A DNA stretch of 64,000 nucleotides from VRUE01 sp963788975. Lineage in GTDB: Bacteria > Actinomycetota > Thermoleophilia > Solirubrobacterales > 70-9. Made by a program: the position numbers and the translations under genes. The stretch lies in the NCBI GenBank assembly GCA_963788975.1, contig CAWBIJ010000004.1:186001-250000 (forward strand). Direction: 5' to 3'. Positions within the stretch are counted from its first letter, which is position 1, and every line of letters starts with the position of its first letter. The notes beneath the pieces were generated by a model. It worked only from the letters and a program-made list of their open reading frames with translations. It did not search any database and was not told where the DNA came from. This document shows positions 1-8,835 of the stretch, in pieces.

Positions 1-584
<584 letters not shown>

Positions 585-635
585 TGCTTGGCGATTCTAC
601 GCAGGCGAACAGATGTTCCCAGGGAGAAATTTGGT

Positions 636-681
636 TGAGTTCGCCCTTAACCGTCCATATGGACGAAGAAAGGCGAAGTCA
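636..681. repeat. 46-bp palindrome, family A, copy 1
   Basis: An imperfect inverted repeat: left arm TTGAGTTCGCCCTT, centre CGTCCATATGGACG (a perfect 14-bp palindrome at 652-665), right arm AAAGGCGAAGTCA. It resembles the palindromes at 1586-1635, 12679-12724 and 17502-17544. The ATG at 659 in its centre is the likely start codon of the adjoining AbiEi/DUF559-type gene. Confidence 0.85.
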
Positions 682-1590
682 CCCTGCGCTGGCCGAGATG
701 GCGAAGAGGCAGCACGGGGTGATCTCGGTTTGGCAGCTGGCGGAGCTTGGCTACTCGACAGAATCTCTCAGGCGTGCGACTGAAGCCGGGAGACTCCACT
801 TAACCGAGGTGCCTACGTCGTCGGCCACACAGCCCTGTCCCGGCGGGGGCGTTGTCTCGCGGCAGCCTTCAGCTGTGGCGACGGTGCGCTTCTAAGCCAC
901 CGGTCCGCGGCCTGGCTGTGGGGCTTGACGTCGAGGTTCTGCTTGCCCGTCGAAATCACCGCTGCAAGCCCGCGGCGAACTCGGACCGAGATCAAGCTGC
1001 ACAGCGCCGAGGTACTCCTGCCGGAGGATCGAGCAACCGTTGAACGCGTTCCGATCACAGCAGTGCCTAGAACGCTTTTGGATTTCGCCGCGGTCGATCC
1101 CCGGTTCCTCGGACGCGCTCTCGACAATGCTCAACGTCTAGGACTGTTGGACCTAATCGCCATCGATGCACTCATGTCGCGCAGCCGAGGATTTCGCGGA
1201 GTCGCGCGGCTGCGAAAGGCACTGATCATCCATCGCACCTCGGCCTTCACGCGCTCGAGCCTGGAGCGTCGCTTCCTCCATCTGGTCCGAAGCGCCGGTC
1301 TGCCGCCGCCATCCATGAACTTTTTCATCGAGGGATACGAGCTAGATGCCTATTGGCGGGCTGAGCGCTTTGCGGTCGAACTCGACACCTACGACTACCA
1401 CGGCAGCCGCACCCTCTTTGAGACGGACCGGAAACGCCAGGAGGACCTCAAGCTGTCTGGGATCGAGATGGTCAGGATCACCGGGATTCGAATGGAAAAA
1501 GAACCGCGATCCGTGACGAAGCGTCTTCGCCGCCTACTTGTTCAGCGCCGCCACCAACTCGCACTCTCCGCCGAACCCCCCACACGCTGA
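659..1590 (+). pseudogene. AbiEi-type / DUF559 protein gene, frameshifted near 800
   Basis: Two reading frames join into one protein of the same type as the intact gene at 16684-17523. The first frame (ATG 659, MDEERRSHPALAEMAKRQHG) runs to AEAGRLH at 785-799. From 799 the next frame continues LNRGAYVVGHTALSRRGR and on to the TGA at 1588. The first part is the winged-helix 'AbiEi antitoxin N-terminal' pattern (GVISVWQLAELGYS, GRLH, GAYVVGH, LLSHRSAAWLWGL). The C-terminal part is a DUF559/Vsr-like nuclease fold (SLERRFLHLV, YELDAYW, FAVELDTYDYHGS). Compared with the paralogue's GRLHRLHQGVY, a loss of about 4 bases (one Arg codon plus one base) at 799-800 explains the shift. Palindromes of the same family cover its start and stop. 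Function unknown. An ATG at 635 is an alternative start. A sequencing indel cannot be excluded. Confidence 0.8.
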
Positions 1591-1635
1591 GTTCGCTTTT
1601 ACTCGTCCATGTAGACGCATAAAGACAAACTCAGC
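1586..1635. repeat. 50-bp palindrome, family A, copy 2
   Basis: Ends GCTGAGTTCG and AACTCAGC are inverted repeats; the interior reads CTTTTACTCGTCCATGTAGACGCATAAAG. The TGA stop of the preceding AbiEi/DUF559-type gene (1588-1590) lies in the left arm, so that gene is bracketed by two copies of the same palindrome family. The rest of the intergenic stretch to 1729 holds the ribosome binding site of the next gene and nothing else recognisable. Confidence 0.85.
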
Positions 1636-1729
1636 GATTGGCAGCTCGAGGGGTTGCGGGCCGGGACCGCTGGGCGTACCGTCTTAGACGGACGGGTGGG
1701 GCCCAGCCCAACTCCACAAAGGAGGAGAG

Positions 1730-2107
1730 ATGTCGAATCTCGATACCGCCCGAGCCGCTTACGAGGCCTTCGGCCGCGGCGACCTGGAAGCGCTGAGGGA
1801 GATGCTGATCGAGGACAGCACCTGGCTGACCTCGGACGAGCTGCCGCTCGGTGGCGAAACCCGTGGCCGCGACGAGATCCTCGGGAACATGGCCCAGATC
1901 CCCAACTACTGGTCGTCGTTCAGCGTCGAGCCGGAGGAGTTCATCGATGCCGGCGAGTGGGTCGTCGTGCGGGGCACGCAGCGAGCGGGCAACGACAGCG
2001 GCAGCTTCGAGGCTCCCTTCGCCCACCTGATCAAGTTCGCCGACGGCAAGATCGCGCGTGGAGAGTTCTACGCCGACAGCGCCAAGGCGGCGAAGGTGCT
2101 GGCCTAG
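1730..2107 (+). CDS. SnoaL-like / NTF2-superfamily small protein
   Basis: A 125-residue protein of the SnoaL-like/NTF2 fold. The typical opening is ARAAYEAFGRGDLEALREML. A central segment TRGRDEILGNMAQIPNYWSSF follows, then WVVVRGTQRAG and the ending FAHLIKFADGKIARGEFYAD. Members are ligand-binding proteins or isomerases and hydratases of small metabolites; the substrate cannot be read from sequence. A strong ribosome binding site AAAGGAGG lies seven bases before the ATG. Its stop (TAG 2105-2107) overlaps the stop of the convergent PrpD-family gene (CTA 2104-2106). Confident at fold level only. Confidence 0.8.
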   Translation: MSNLDTARAAYEAFGRGDLEALREMLIEDSTWLTSDELPLGGETRGRDEILGNMAQIPNYWSSFSVEPEEFIDAGEWVVVRGTQRAGNDSGSFEAPFAHLIKFADGKIARGEFYADSAKAAKVLA

Positions 2108-3540
2108 GCGGTCGCGGAGGAGGCGAGCCCGGCGACGGCGAGGCGCTCCTCGACGACGGCGCGCTGCTCGGTGAGCGATTGGCCGCAGGAGCCGGGCTCG
2201 CTGCCCTCGACTACGCGGGTGGAGCCGTCGCGCAACTGGAAGCGCAGGCGGCTGGGAAAGGTCATCCGCAGCGCCGAGGTGTCGAGCTCGTCGATGCCGG
2301 GGTCGCCCGAGCCGTCGCCGAGCCGCCGGCGCAGGGAGCGGCCGAGGAAGCGACGCAGGCCCGGGTCGGCGCGCACCGCTCGCAGCACCGCCGGCCCCGG
2401 GTTCGCCTCGTCCATGTTGGCGTCACCGAGGCGGCGGCGGATACGCAGCAGGTCGCGCAAGCCGAGGTCGGGAGAAGCGCCTGCCTCGAGCGTGCCGCGC
2501 AGGGTCCTGGCGGTCAGCGCCGGGTAGTGCCTGAGGCTCACCCGGGCGGCGAGTGCCCGGATCTCGGCCTCGTGCTCCTCCAGCCAGGCCGGCGCCAGCT
2601 CGGCCGGGGTCAGCCGGCCCGCCAGCAGCGCGATCGCCGTCGTCAGCGCCGCTGAGAAGTTGACCCGCACCGGGGAGAGGTCAGACCCCCTGCCCAGCTC
2701 CTCCATCTCGCAGGTGAGCCAGCCGGCCTCGATCTCGACCCGGTCCATCTCCCCCGCCTCAACGCCCGACGCGAGCGCCGCCTCGGCGACCGACTGGAGG
2801 TAGGCGCAGCCGGGCAGCCGCTTGAAGGTGAGCGTGTCGGTCAGCCAGACCCGGCCGAGAGCGCCGAACATCGCCGGCCGTGGGGCGAAGGAGAGGCTGG
2901 CGAGCACGCCGCGCGGGTGCTCGATCACGTCGAGCGCGCCGGTGACCCCGTCCGCTGCCAGCAGAGCCGCCCGCGCCCCCACGGCGGCGGGCTCGGCGGC
3001 GGTCAGCAGCTTGCTCGTCGGCCCCATGAACCCCGGCCACATCCCGTAGGGCGGTTGGTAGAGGGCGATCGCGAGGGCGTGCGCGGCGCGCCTGGAATCG
3101 AGCCCGAGCCCGACCGCACCGGCAATGGCCGCCGAGGCGCAGTGGATCGAGGCCCAGAACTGGCCGTTGTGAGGCCCGAGGAAGAGCGCCGCGCCGAGCC
3201 TGCCGGCGACCTCGTTGGCGGCGACCTGGGCGAGCAGGGCGCGCTCCGGGTCGGAGTCGGAGGCGAAGGCCGCGGCAGCCGGTACGGCGGAGTGGCCGGT
3301 ATGGCCCATGAAGAGGTAGTCGTCCCAGTCGTGGGCGATCGAGGCGGCGGCGGACCCGTAGATCTCGCCTACCGCCCCCTCAGGCGCGACCGCGACGAAC
3401 GGAGCGGCGGCCTCCTCGCCGGCGGCGCGAGCCGCGGCGACGCACATCGTCTGCAGCCGCGCCCGCTCGCGAACGCTCTCAGGCAGGTCTGCCAGTCGTA
3501 GCCCGACCGCCCACTCGGCTATCTCCTCACAGATCGTCAC
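2104..3540 (-). CDS. MmgE/PrpD family protein
   Basis: A 478-residue protein of the MmgE/PrpD superfamily, whose best-known members are 2-methylcitrate dehydratase, cis-aconitate decarboxylase and iminodisuccinate epimerase. Typical features are the N-terminal helical part (EEIAEWAVGLRLADLPESV), the conserved segment SIAHDWDDYLFMGHTGHSAVPAA, and WASIHCASAAIAGAVGLGLD. PYGMWPGFMGPTSKLLTAAEPA and FKRLPGCAYLQSVAEAAL follow. The usual family motif around the catalytic His is replaced by GHTGHS, and no other methylcitrate-cycle gene is nearby, so the substrate is unknown. It reads in the same direction as uvrB, which ends 22 bases upstream of its GTG start. Its stop overlaps that of the SnoaL-like gene. 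Confidence 0.8.
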   Translation of the reverse strand: MTICEEIAEWAVGLRLADLPESVRERARLQTMCVAAARAAGEEAAAPFVAVAPEGAVGEIYGSAAASIAHDWDDYLFMGHTGHSAVPAAAAFASDSDPERALLAQVAANEVAGRLGAALFLGPHNGQFWASIHCASAAIAGAVGLGLDSRRAAHALAIALYQPPYGMWPGFMGPTSKLLTAAEPAAVGARAALLAADGVTGALDVIEHPRGVLASLSFAPRPAMFGALGRVWLTDTLTFKRLPGCAYLQSVAEAALASGVEAGEMDRVEIEAGWLTCEMEELGRGSDLSPVRVNFSAALTTAIALLAGRLTPAELAPAWLEEHEAEIRALAARVSLRHYPALTARTLRGTLEAGASPDLGLRDLLRIRRRLGDANMDEANPGPAVLRAVRADPGLRRFLGRSLRRRLGDGSGDPGIDELDTSALRMTFPSRLRFQLRDGSTRVVEGSEPGSCGQSLTEQRAVVEERLAVAGLASSATA

Positions 3541-3562
3541 CTGGCGCTCACAGGCCGTAGCG

Positions 3563-5560
3563 CTACGCGCCGGCGCGCATGCCGTCGAGGTCGCGGCGCA
3601 GTTCCTTCAGCTCGTCGCGGAGGCGGGCGGCCTCCTCGAAGCGGAGGTCGTCGGCGGCGGCGAGCATCTCCTCCTCGAGTGAGACGATCGTCCGCTCCAG
3701 CTCGGCCGGGTCGTCGACTCCGGTGGCGCGCCGGACGCGGCGCTTGCGCGGCGCCCGGTCCTCCATAGCCAGGAACTCGCTCATCTCGGAAATGCCCTTG
3801 CGCACCGTCTCCGGGGTGATCCCGTGCTCCTCGTTGTAGGCGAGCTGGATCGCGCGGCGGCGGTCGGTCTCGCGCATCGCCGCCGCCATCGCATCCGTCT
3901 CCTTGTCGGCGTACATCAGCACCCGCCCGTTGACGTTGCGGGCGGCGCGGCCGATCGTCTGCACGAGACTGGTCTCGCCGCGCAGGAAGCCCTCCTTGTC
4001 GGCGTCGAGGATCGCGACCAGCGAGACCTCCGGCAGGTCGAGGCCCTCGCGCAGCAGGTTGACTCCGACCAGCACGTCGTACTCGCCGAGCCGCAGGTCG
4101 CGGACGATCTGGATCCGCTCCAGGGTGTCGATTTCGGAATGCAGATAGCGGACCCGGATCCCGTACTCGAGCAGGTAGGCGGTCAGGTCCTCGGCCATCT
4201 TCTTGGTCAGAGTGGTGACGAGGACCCGGTCGCCAGCCTCGGCCCGCATCCTGATCTCGTTCATCAGGTCGTCGATCTGGTTCTTCGTCTCACGCACGTC
4301 GATCTCGGGGTCGACGATCCCGGTCGGGCGCACGATCTGCTCGACGGTGCGGGTCGCTTCGGCCCGCTCGAACGGCCCCGGCGTCGCCGAGACCATCACC
4401 AGCCGGTCGACCCGGGCGAGGAACTCGTCGAACTTGAGCGGCCGGTTGTCGATCGCCGAGGGAAGGCGGAAGCCGTAATCGATCAGGGTCGACTTGCGTG
4501 AGCGGTCCCCCTCGTACATCCCGCCGATCTGGGGGATCGTCTGGTGGGACTCGTCGACGAAGCAGACGAAGTCGTCTGGGAAGTAGTCGATCAGCGTGTG
4601 CGGCGGGCTGCCCGGCGGGCGCCCGTCGAGGATTCGCGAGTAGTTCTCGATCCCCGAGGTGAAGCCGATCTCCTTCAGCATCTCGATGTCGTAGGCGGTG
4701 CGCTGGCGCAATCGGTGCGCCTCGAGCTGCTTGCCTTCGCCCTCAAGCTCGGCGGTGCGGGCGTTCAGTTCGGCGCGGATCTCCTCGACCGCGCGCTCCA
4801 GCGTCTCGTCCTTGGTCACGTAGTGGGAGGCTGGCCAGACCGAGACGTGGTCGATCGTGTCGAGGATCTCGCCGCTGAGCGGGTCGAAGTGCTGGATGCC
4901 CTCGATCTCATCGCCGAAGAGCGCGATCCGGTAGGCGGACTCGGCGTAGGAGGGCATGATCTCCAGCACCTCTCCGCGGACCCGGAAGGCGCCGCGCCCC
5001 AGCGCCGAGTCATTGCGCTGGTACTGCATCTTGACCAGCTTGCGCAGCACCTCGTCGCGGTCGATCTCCTCGCCGACCTTGAACAGCTGCATCTTTTCGT
5101 TGTAGACCTGCGGCGAGCCGATCCCGTAGATGCAGGAGACGGAGGCGACGATGATCACGTCACGGCGGGCGAAGAGGGCCGCGGTGGCGGCGTGGCGAAG
5201 GCGGTCGATCTCATCGTTGATCGAGGAGTCCTTCTCGATGTAGAGGTCCTGGGCGGGGACGTAGGCCTCGGGCTGGTAGTAGTCGTAGTAGGAGACGAAG
5301 TACTCGACCGCGTTGTCGGGGAAGAACTCGCGGAACTCGTTGCAGAGCTGCGCCGCCAGCGTCTTGTTGTGGGCAATCACCAGCGAGGGGCGCTGCACCG
5401 CCTCGATCACCCCGGCCATGGTGAAGGTCTTGCCGGTGCCGGTTGCCCCCAGCAGGGTCTGGAACTGCTCCCCCGCCCCCAGGCCCTCGGCCAATCCCGC
5501 GATCGCCTTCGGCTGGTCGGCCGTCGGCGTGTAGGCGGGGTTGAGCTTGAACTCCGGCAC
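3563..5560 (-). CDS. uvrB: Excinuclease ABC subunit B
   Basis: UvrB, 665 residues, is the helicase-like damage verification subunit that receives DNA from UvrA and recruits UvrC. Walker A GATGTGKT is at residues 38-45. The β-hairpin that inserts between strands follows, in YYDYYQPEAYVPAQDLYIEKDSSIN. Helicase motifs include VDESHQTIPQ (DExH-like), VSATPGPFE, TTLTKKMAEDL and QTIGRAARN. A C-terminal UVR coiled coil (LEEEMLAAADDLRFEEAARLRDE) contacts UvrC. Length and domains are complete and standard. The ATG at 5560 is 27 bases from the divergent DoxX-like gene. Confidence 0.98.
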   Translation of the reverse strand: MPEFKLNPAYTPTADQPKAIAGLAEGLGAGEQFQTLLGATGTGKTFTMAGVIEAVQRPSLVIAHNKTLAAQLCNEFREFFPDNAVEYFVSYYDYYQPEAYVPAQDLYIEKDSSINDEIDRLRHAATAALFARRDVIIVASVSCIYGIGSPQVYNEKMQLFKVGEEIDRDEVLRKLVKMQYQRNDSALGRGAFRVRGEVLEIMPSYAESAYRIALFGDEIEGIQHFDPLSGEILDTIDHVSVWPASHYVTKDETLERAVEEIRAELNARTAELEGEGKQLEAHRLRQRTAYDIEMLKEIGFTSGIENYSRILDGRPPGSPPHTLIDYFPDDFVCFVDESHQTIPQIGGMYEGDRSRKSTLIDYGFRLPSAIDNRPLKFDEFLARVDRLVMVSATPGPFERAEATRTVEQIVRPTGIVDPEIDVRETKNQIDDLMNEIRMRAEAGDRVLVTTLTKKMAEDLTAYLLEYGIRVRYLHSEIDTLERIQIVRDLRLGEYDVLVGVNLLREGLDLPEVSLVAILDADKEGFLRGETSLVQTIGRAARNVNGRVLMYADKETDAMAAAMRETDRRRAIQLAYNEEHGITPETVRKGISEMSEFLAMEDRAPRKRRVRRATGVDDPAELERTIVSLEEEMLAAADDLRFEEAARLRDELKELRRDLDGMRAGA

Positions 5561-5587
5561 GGCGAATCACCTTAGACTGCCGGGCTG

Positions 5588-5955
5588 ATGAGCCGCTCGC
5601 AAAAGGCCCTGGCGGGCTTCTTCGCCTTCGCCGGCACGATGCACTTTGTGATCCCGCGCAGCTACGAAGCGACCATGCCGCCGTCCCTTCCTCGCCACCG
5701 CGAGGCGGTGATCGTCAGCGGCCTCGCCGAGATCGCCGGCGGAGCGGCCGTCCTGCACCCCAGAAGCCGTCGCTTCGCCCGCTGGTGGCTGCTTGGTCTC
5801 CTGCTCGCCGTGTTCCCGCCAACGTGCATATGGCGGTCAACCCGGAGCAGGTCGCGGGGCTCGACCTGAAGCGCGTGCCGCGCTGGGCGCTGTGGGCCCG
5901 CCTGCCCTTGCAGCCGGCGGCGATGCTCTGGGTCTGGCGCGCCACCCGCTACTAA
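5588..5955 (+). pseudogene. DoxX-like small membrane protein, frameshifted near 5816
   Basis: The first frame (ATG 5588) gives MSRSQKALAGFFAFAGTMHF, then IPRSYEATMPPSLP, ISGLAEIAGGAAVL-like and WWLLGLLLAVFP. This is the four-helix DoxX-like pattern. It then runs into nonsense. Reading the +1 frame from 5818 restores ANVHMAVNPEQVAGLDLKRV, then PRWALWARLPLQPAAMLWVW and a TAA at 5953-5955. The run TTCCCGCC appears to lack one base (FP-AN needs one more C). The reconstructed product would be about 122 residues. The cellular role of such DoxX-like proteins is poorly defined. The C-run context makes a sequencing indel at least as likely as real decay. Confidence 0.8.
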
Positions 5956-5962
5956 TTCGTGT

Positions 5963-6025
5963 TATAAACGTGTGGTTTTGTCTGTAGTTCTTCTGTCTGT
6001 AGAGCTTCTGTCAGTGAAGACAGAG
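5963..6025 (+). promoter_or_regulatory. AT-rich region with clustered TCTGT repeats before XRE gene
   Basis: The 80 bases before the XRE gene are unusually AT-rich for this window. They hold TATAAA at 5963-5968 and repeated TCTGTAG (5981-5987, 5996-6002). A CTGTC-AGTGAA-GACAG inverted repeat follows (6008-6023). This is a plausible promoter and operator for self-regulation; no experiment supports it. Confidence 0.35.
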
Positions 6026-6035
6026 AATCCCCCGA

Positions 6036-6284
6036 ATGAAACCACGCGAGCGTTTCTCGACCAATCTGCGCAAAGCGCGCCAAAAGACCGGAATCTCGCA
6101 GGAGGAGCTGGGCTACCGCTGCGAGCTCCACCGCACTGAGATCTCCCTGCTCGAGCGGGGCGGCCGGGAGCCCCGGCTGGGCACGATCATCAAGCTCTCC
6201 GGCGCCCTCGACACGACGCCGGAACAGCTCTGCGAAGGCATCGCCTGGCTGCCCGACCGCAAGAAGTTCCAGTACAAACGCTAA
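6036..6284 (+). CDS. Small XRE-family helix-turn-helix regulator
   Basis: An 82-residue protein consisting almost only of an HTH_3/XRE domain. It contains FSTNLRKARQKTGISQEELG, then ELHRTEISLLERGGREPRL (recognition helix) and LGTIIKLSGALDTTPEQLC. The tail is WLPDRKKFQYKR. Such minimal repressors bind operators next to their own gene. The upstream TCTGT repeats are candidates, but no partner toxin or phage gene is nearby. It stands alone between a broken DoxX-like gene and the convergent anchored-protein gene. DNA binding is well supported; the target is unknown. Confidence 0.88.
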   Translation: MKPRERFSTNLRKARQKTGISQEELGYRCELHRTEISLLERGGREPRLGTIIKLSGALDTTPEQLCEGIAWLPDRKKFQYKR

Positions 6285-6359
6285 GCCGCCCCCGGACGCG
6301 GGAGCGAGGGCCTGTCCATATCTGATTCTTCAGGCCCTCGCTGGAGCAGAGGAGGCGGC
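6285..6359. repeat. 75-bp palindrome between convergent genes
   Basis: A perfect 12-bp inverted repeat AGCGAGGGCCTG / CAGGCCCTCGCT (6303-6314, 6331-6342) surrounds a 16-base AT-rich loop TCCATATCTGATTCTT. Outer arms GCCGCC.. / ..GGCGGC sit at 6285 and 6359. It lies between convergent genes and could act as a bidirectional terminator, but no T-run follows either arm. Its nested-stem layout also matches the other palindromes of the window. Confidence 0.7.
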
Positions 6360-6362
6360 GTT

Positions 6363-6887
6363 TTATGGGATGAACTGTTCGAGCAGGCCCTGCGCCGGGC
6401 CGAGGAAGGTCTGGAGCTGGTCCAGCAGCACTTCGGCGTCGTCGATCAGTTCGATCGCCTGTTCGAGCGGGATTCGGCGCAGCGTCTCGCGCAGCGGCCC
6501 CGCGATCAGCGGGTTGAGCGCGCCCGCTTCTTCAGCGTCGACGACCGCGCGCAGCAACCCGGCCCGAACTGCGCGTGCCAGCTGGCGATCTTCGATCCCG
6601 TAGCGGCGCGTGAAGCGCTCCCGTGAGTCGGGGGTGGCCAGCGCTCGGGCCAGCGTCTCCCGGCTGACACCCAGCTCGCAGGCAGCTCCGTCCAGAGCAG
6701 AGAGGGAGAACTGCTCGGCCAGCTGCTGCAGCCCGTCGGGATCGCGCCACTCCCGCTCCTCACAGGGGTCCTGGACCTGCGCCGGCGCGTAGGAGGAGCC
6801 GCCCGCCGCCAGGTAGGCGAGGACCAGTGTCGCCGCCGCCGCGACCGAGCCGACGACCAGGAGTATTCCCTTCCGTTCCGCGCTCAC
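6363..6887 (-). CDS. Membrane-anchored protein of unknown function
   Basis: A 174-residue protein with one N-terminal hydrophobic helix (residues about 7-28, GILLVVGSVAAAATLVLAYLA). A helical, acidic extracytoplasmic part follows, rich in Leu/Ala/Glu/Arg. I do not recognise the family. The body holds a short repeat-like stretch DSRERFTRRYGIEDRQLARAV and ends LLDQLQTFLGPAQGLLEQFIP. Its GTG start overlaps the TGA of the upstream MFS gene by four bases, so it is translationally coupled to the coaE / transglycosylase / MFS block. Confidence 0.65.
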   Translation of the reverse strand: MSAERKGILLVVGSVAAAATLVLAYLAAGGSSYAPAQVQDPCEEREWRDPDGLQQLAEQFSLSALDGAACELGVSRETLARALATPDSRERFTRRYGIEDRQLARAVRAGLLRAVVDAEEAGALNPLIAGPLRETLRRIPLEQAIELIDDAEVLLDQLQTFLGPAQGLLEQFIP

Positions 6888-8251
6888 AGATCCACCCTAC
6901 GCGCGAGGCCGATCGGGATCAGGGCCAGCAAGCCGATCAGAGCGCCGAGCCCGAAGGAGGGGCTGAAGGCGTGGGTGGCGCCGCGGTTGAGCTGCTCCTG
7001 CAGTTCGTCGCGCAGGTCGACCACTTCCTCGCGCTCCTCTGGATCTTCGGGAAGCGGCTCGAAGGCGGGGCCGATCGTCGGCACCCGGCCGCGCTCATCA
7101 TCCAGCCGGTCCTCGATCCGCTGCGCCAGCTCCAGCTTCAGCAGCGGGCTGACGGGGGAGTCGAGGACGGCGGCGGTGCCGGCGTCGATCGCGTCGCGGC
7201 GCTGCTCGGCGATGTCGGAGGTGAAGATCGGGGTCACCGCCAGCAGCCCGATCACGACGCCGGCGTGGCGCGCCGAGATCGTCCAGCCACCGTGGATCGC
7301 CTGCGGCGCCCGTCCAGCGAGCGCCGTCTCGGTCAACGCCGAGAGCACGAGAGAGAGGCCGATCCCGATCAGGAGCTGCGGCGGCAGGGTCAGCGCAACC
7401 TCGGCCTGCGGCAGCAGCGCCAGCCCGCCCAGCCCGCCGGAGACGAGGATTGCCCCGGCGGCGGCGCGAGCACGGGCGCCAGCAACCTGAGGCCCAATCC
7501 GGCTGCCGACGAAGGCCGCCAGCGGCATCACACTGACCACGATTGCGGCGCCGATCGGGGTCAGGCGCCAGCCCTCGATCAGTAGCAGCACGAGCAGGAA
7601 CAAAGCGGCGGCGATCGCCGCCGAGACCATTGCCAGAGCGAGGTTGGCGAGTAGGTGCGGACGACCGGTGCCGCGCAGCTCCGCGGCCAGGATGCCGGTC
7701 TCCGCCTCGTGCCTGGCGACTGCCAGGATCGGCGCCCCTGCCACGATCGCGACCGGCACCTGGAATAGGAAGATCGACTGCCAGGAGACCAGCTCGGTGA
7801 GCAGGCCGCCGACCGCCGGCCCCAGCGCGGCGCCGGTCGCGCCCGCCGCGGCCCAGAGCGCGACGGCGCGGCGCTCCGAGCCGGTCGTGGCCGGCAGCAG
7901 CTCCAGCGCCGCGGTCACCGCGGCGGCGCCGCCCAGCGCCTGCACGCAGCGGGCGGCGATAAGCGTCCCCAGCTCCGCCGAGACGCCGCAGGCGAGGCTG
8001 GCGCCGGCGAAGACCGCAAGTCCGACGGCACCCGTGCGGCCGGGGCCGAAGCGGCGGGCGAGGTGAGCGGCCGGAACGGCGGCGAGCGCCATCACCAGGT
8101 TGAAGGAGATCAGCACCCAGGTGACCCCGGCGACACTGGTGTCGAGCTCACGATAGATCTCCGGCAGCGCCAGAACGACGATCGAGGAGTCGGCCAGGAC
8201 CAGGCCGACTGCGAGCGCCAGGGCAGCGACGCGCGGCCGCGGAGCGCTCAC
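6884..8251 (-). CDS. MFS transporter, drug-efflux type
   Basis: A major facilitator of 455 residues beginning VSAPRPRVAALALAVGLVLA. The GTG at 8251 overlaps the stop of the transglycosylase gene. Features include DSSIVVLALPEIYRELDTS (a DHA2/EmrB-like helix-1 motif) and VTWVLISFNLVMALAAVPA. The motif-A-like HLARRFGPGRTG and motif-C-like GAALGPAVGGLL are also visible. The C-terminal half has a long loop of charged residues before a last hydrophobic pair. It is expected in the plasma membrane exporting small hydrophobic compounds; the substrate is unknown. Longer readings upstream overlap the transglycosylase in another frame and are rejected. Confidence 0.85.
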   Translation of the reverse strand: MSAPRPRVAALALAVGLVLADSSIVVLALPEIYRELDTSVAGVTWVLISFNLVMALAAVPAAHLARRFGPGRTGAVGLAVFAGASLACGVSAELGTLIAARCVQALGGAAAVTAALELLPATTGSERRAVALWAAAGATGAALGPAVGGLLTELVSWQSIFLFQVPVAIVAGAPILAVARHEAETGILAAELRGTGRPHLLANLALAMVSAAIAAALFLLVLLLIEGWRLTPIGAAIVVSVMPLAAFVGSRIGPQVAGARARAAAGAILVSGGLGGLALLPQAEVALTLPPQLLIGIGLSLVLSALTETALAGRAPQAIHGGWTISARHAGVVIGLLAVTPIFTSDIAEQRRDAIDAGTAAVLDSPVSPLLKLELAQRIEDRLDDERGRVPTIGPAFEPLPEDPEEREEVVDLRDELQEQLNRGATHAFSPSFGLGALIGLLALIPIGLARRVDL

Positions 8252-8835
8252 CGGTAGCCCAGCTCCTCGGCGTACTCGTCGCGGTAGGCGTCCTGCTTGT
8301 CGAGCACGTCTTCGACGTAGCCGCGGGTTTCCTCGAAGCCGATGTCGTCGAGCGACATACCGGACCCGCCCCACTCGTCGGCGTTGGTGGGACCGGCGTT
8401 GTAGCCGGCCAGCGCCGCCACCCAGTTGCCGTCGTAGCGATCGAAGAGCTGGCGCAGCAGGAAGGTCCCGTAGCGGATGTTGATTTCGGGATCGGAAAGA
8501 TCCTCGAGCTTGAAGCTTGTACCGCCGCTGAGGCGCTCGATTTCGTTGGCGGTGGTCGGAGTGATCTGCATCAGGCCGCGCGCCCCGGCATGCGAGGTCT
8601 GATCGTGAAAGCGCGACTCGGCGTAGATCACAGCGGCGATCAGCGAGGCGTCGACGTCCTTTTCGCTCGCCTGCTGGCGGATCACGTCCTCGTGGTGCAG
8701 CGGCAGAGTCAGCTCCTGGATCGCACGGTCGACCTCGCCCGGTACACCCAGTAGCAGGGCGACGCAAACCCCCCCGGCCGCGACAGCCGCGCTGCCGAAC
8801 AGCAGACGGCGGCGACGCCTGCGCTTGCGCTTCAT
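8248..8835 (-). CDS. Membrane-anchored lytic transglycosylase (SLT domain)
   Basis: A 195-residue protein with a very basic N-terminus (KRKRRRRRR), one transmembrane anchor and an SLT (GH23) domain. The catalytic glutamate is in AAVIYAESRFH, followed by the motifs GARGLMQITPTTANEI and NIRYGTFLLRQL. The ending WVAALAGYNAGPTNADEW is standard. The enzyme cleaves peptidoglycan strands, forming 1,6-anhydro-muramyl ends, on the outer face of the membrane. Start and stop overlap coaE and the MFS gene by four bases each, so these genes form one translationally coupled unit. Confidence 0.93.
   Translation of the reverse strand: MKRKRRRRRRLLFGSAAVAAGGVCVALLLGVPGEVDRAIQELTLPLHHEDVIRQQASEKDVDASLIAAVIYAESRFHDQTSHAGARGLMQITPTTANEIERLSGGTSFKLEDLSDPEINIRYGTFLLRQLFDRYDGNWVAALAGYNAGPTNADEWGGSGMSLDDIGFEETRGYVEDVLDKQDAYRDEYAEELGYR

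Noticed and set aside
1654..2655. Long plus-strand open frame over the SnoaL-like and PrpD genes
   Set aside because: Arg/Gly/Ala-rich shadow frame typical of high-GC DNA; both real genes read through this region in other frames with clear family motifs.
6303..6342. Rho-independent terminator for the XRE gene
   Set aside because: The stem is strong, but no T-run follows on either strand; kept as a palindrome with possible terminator role only.
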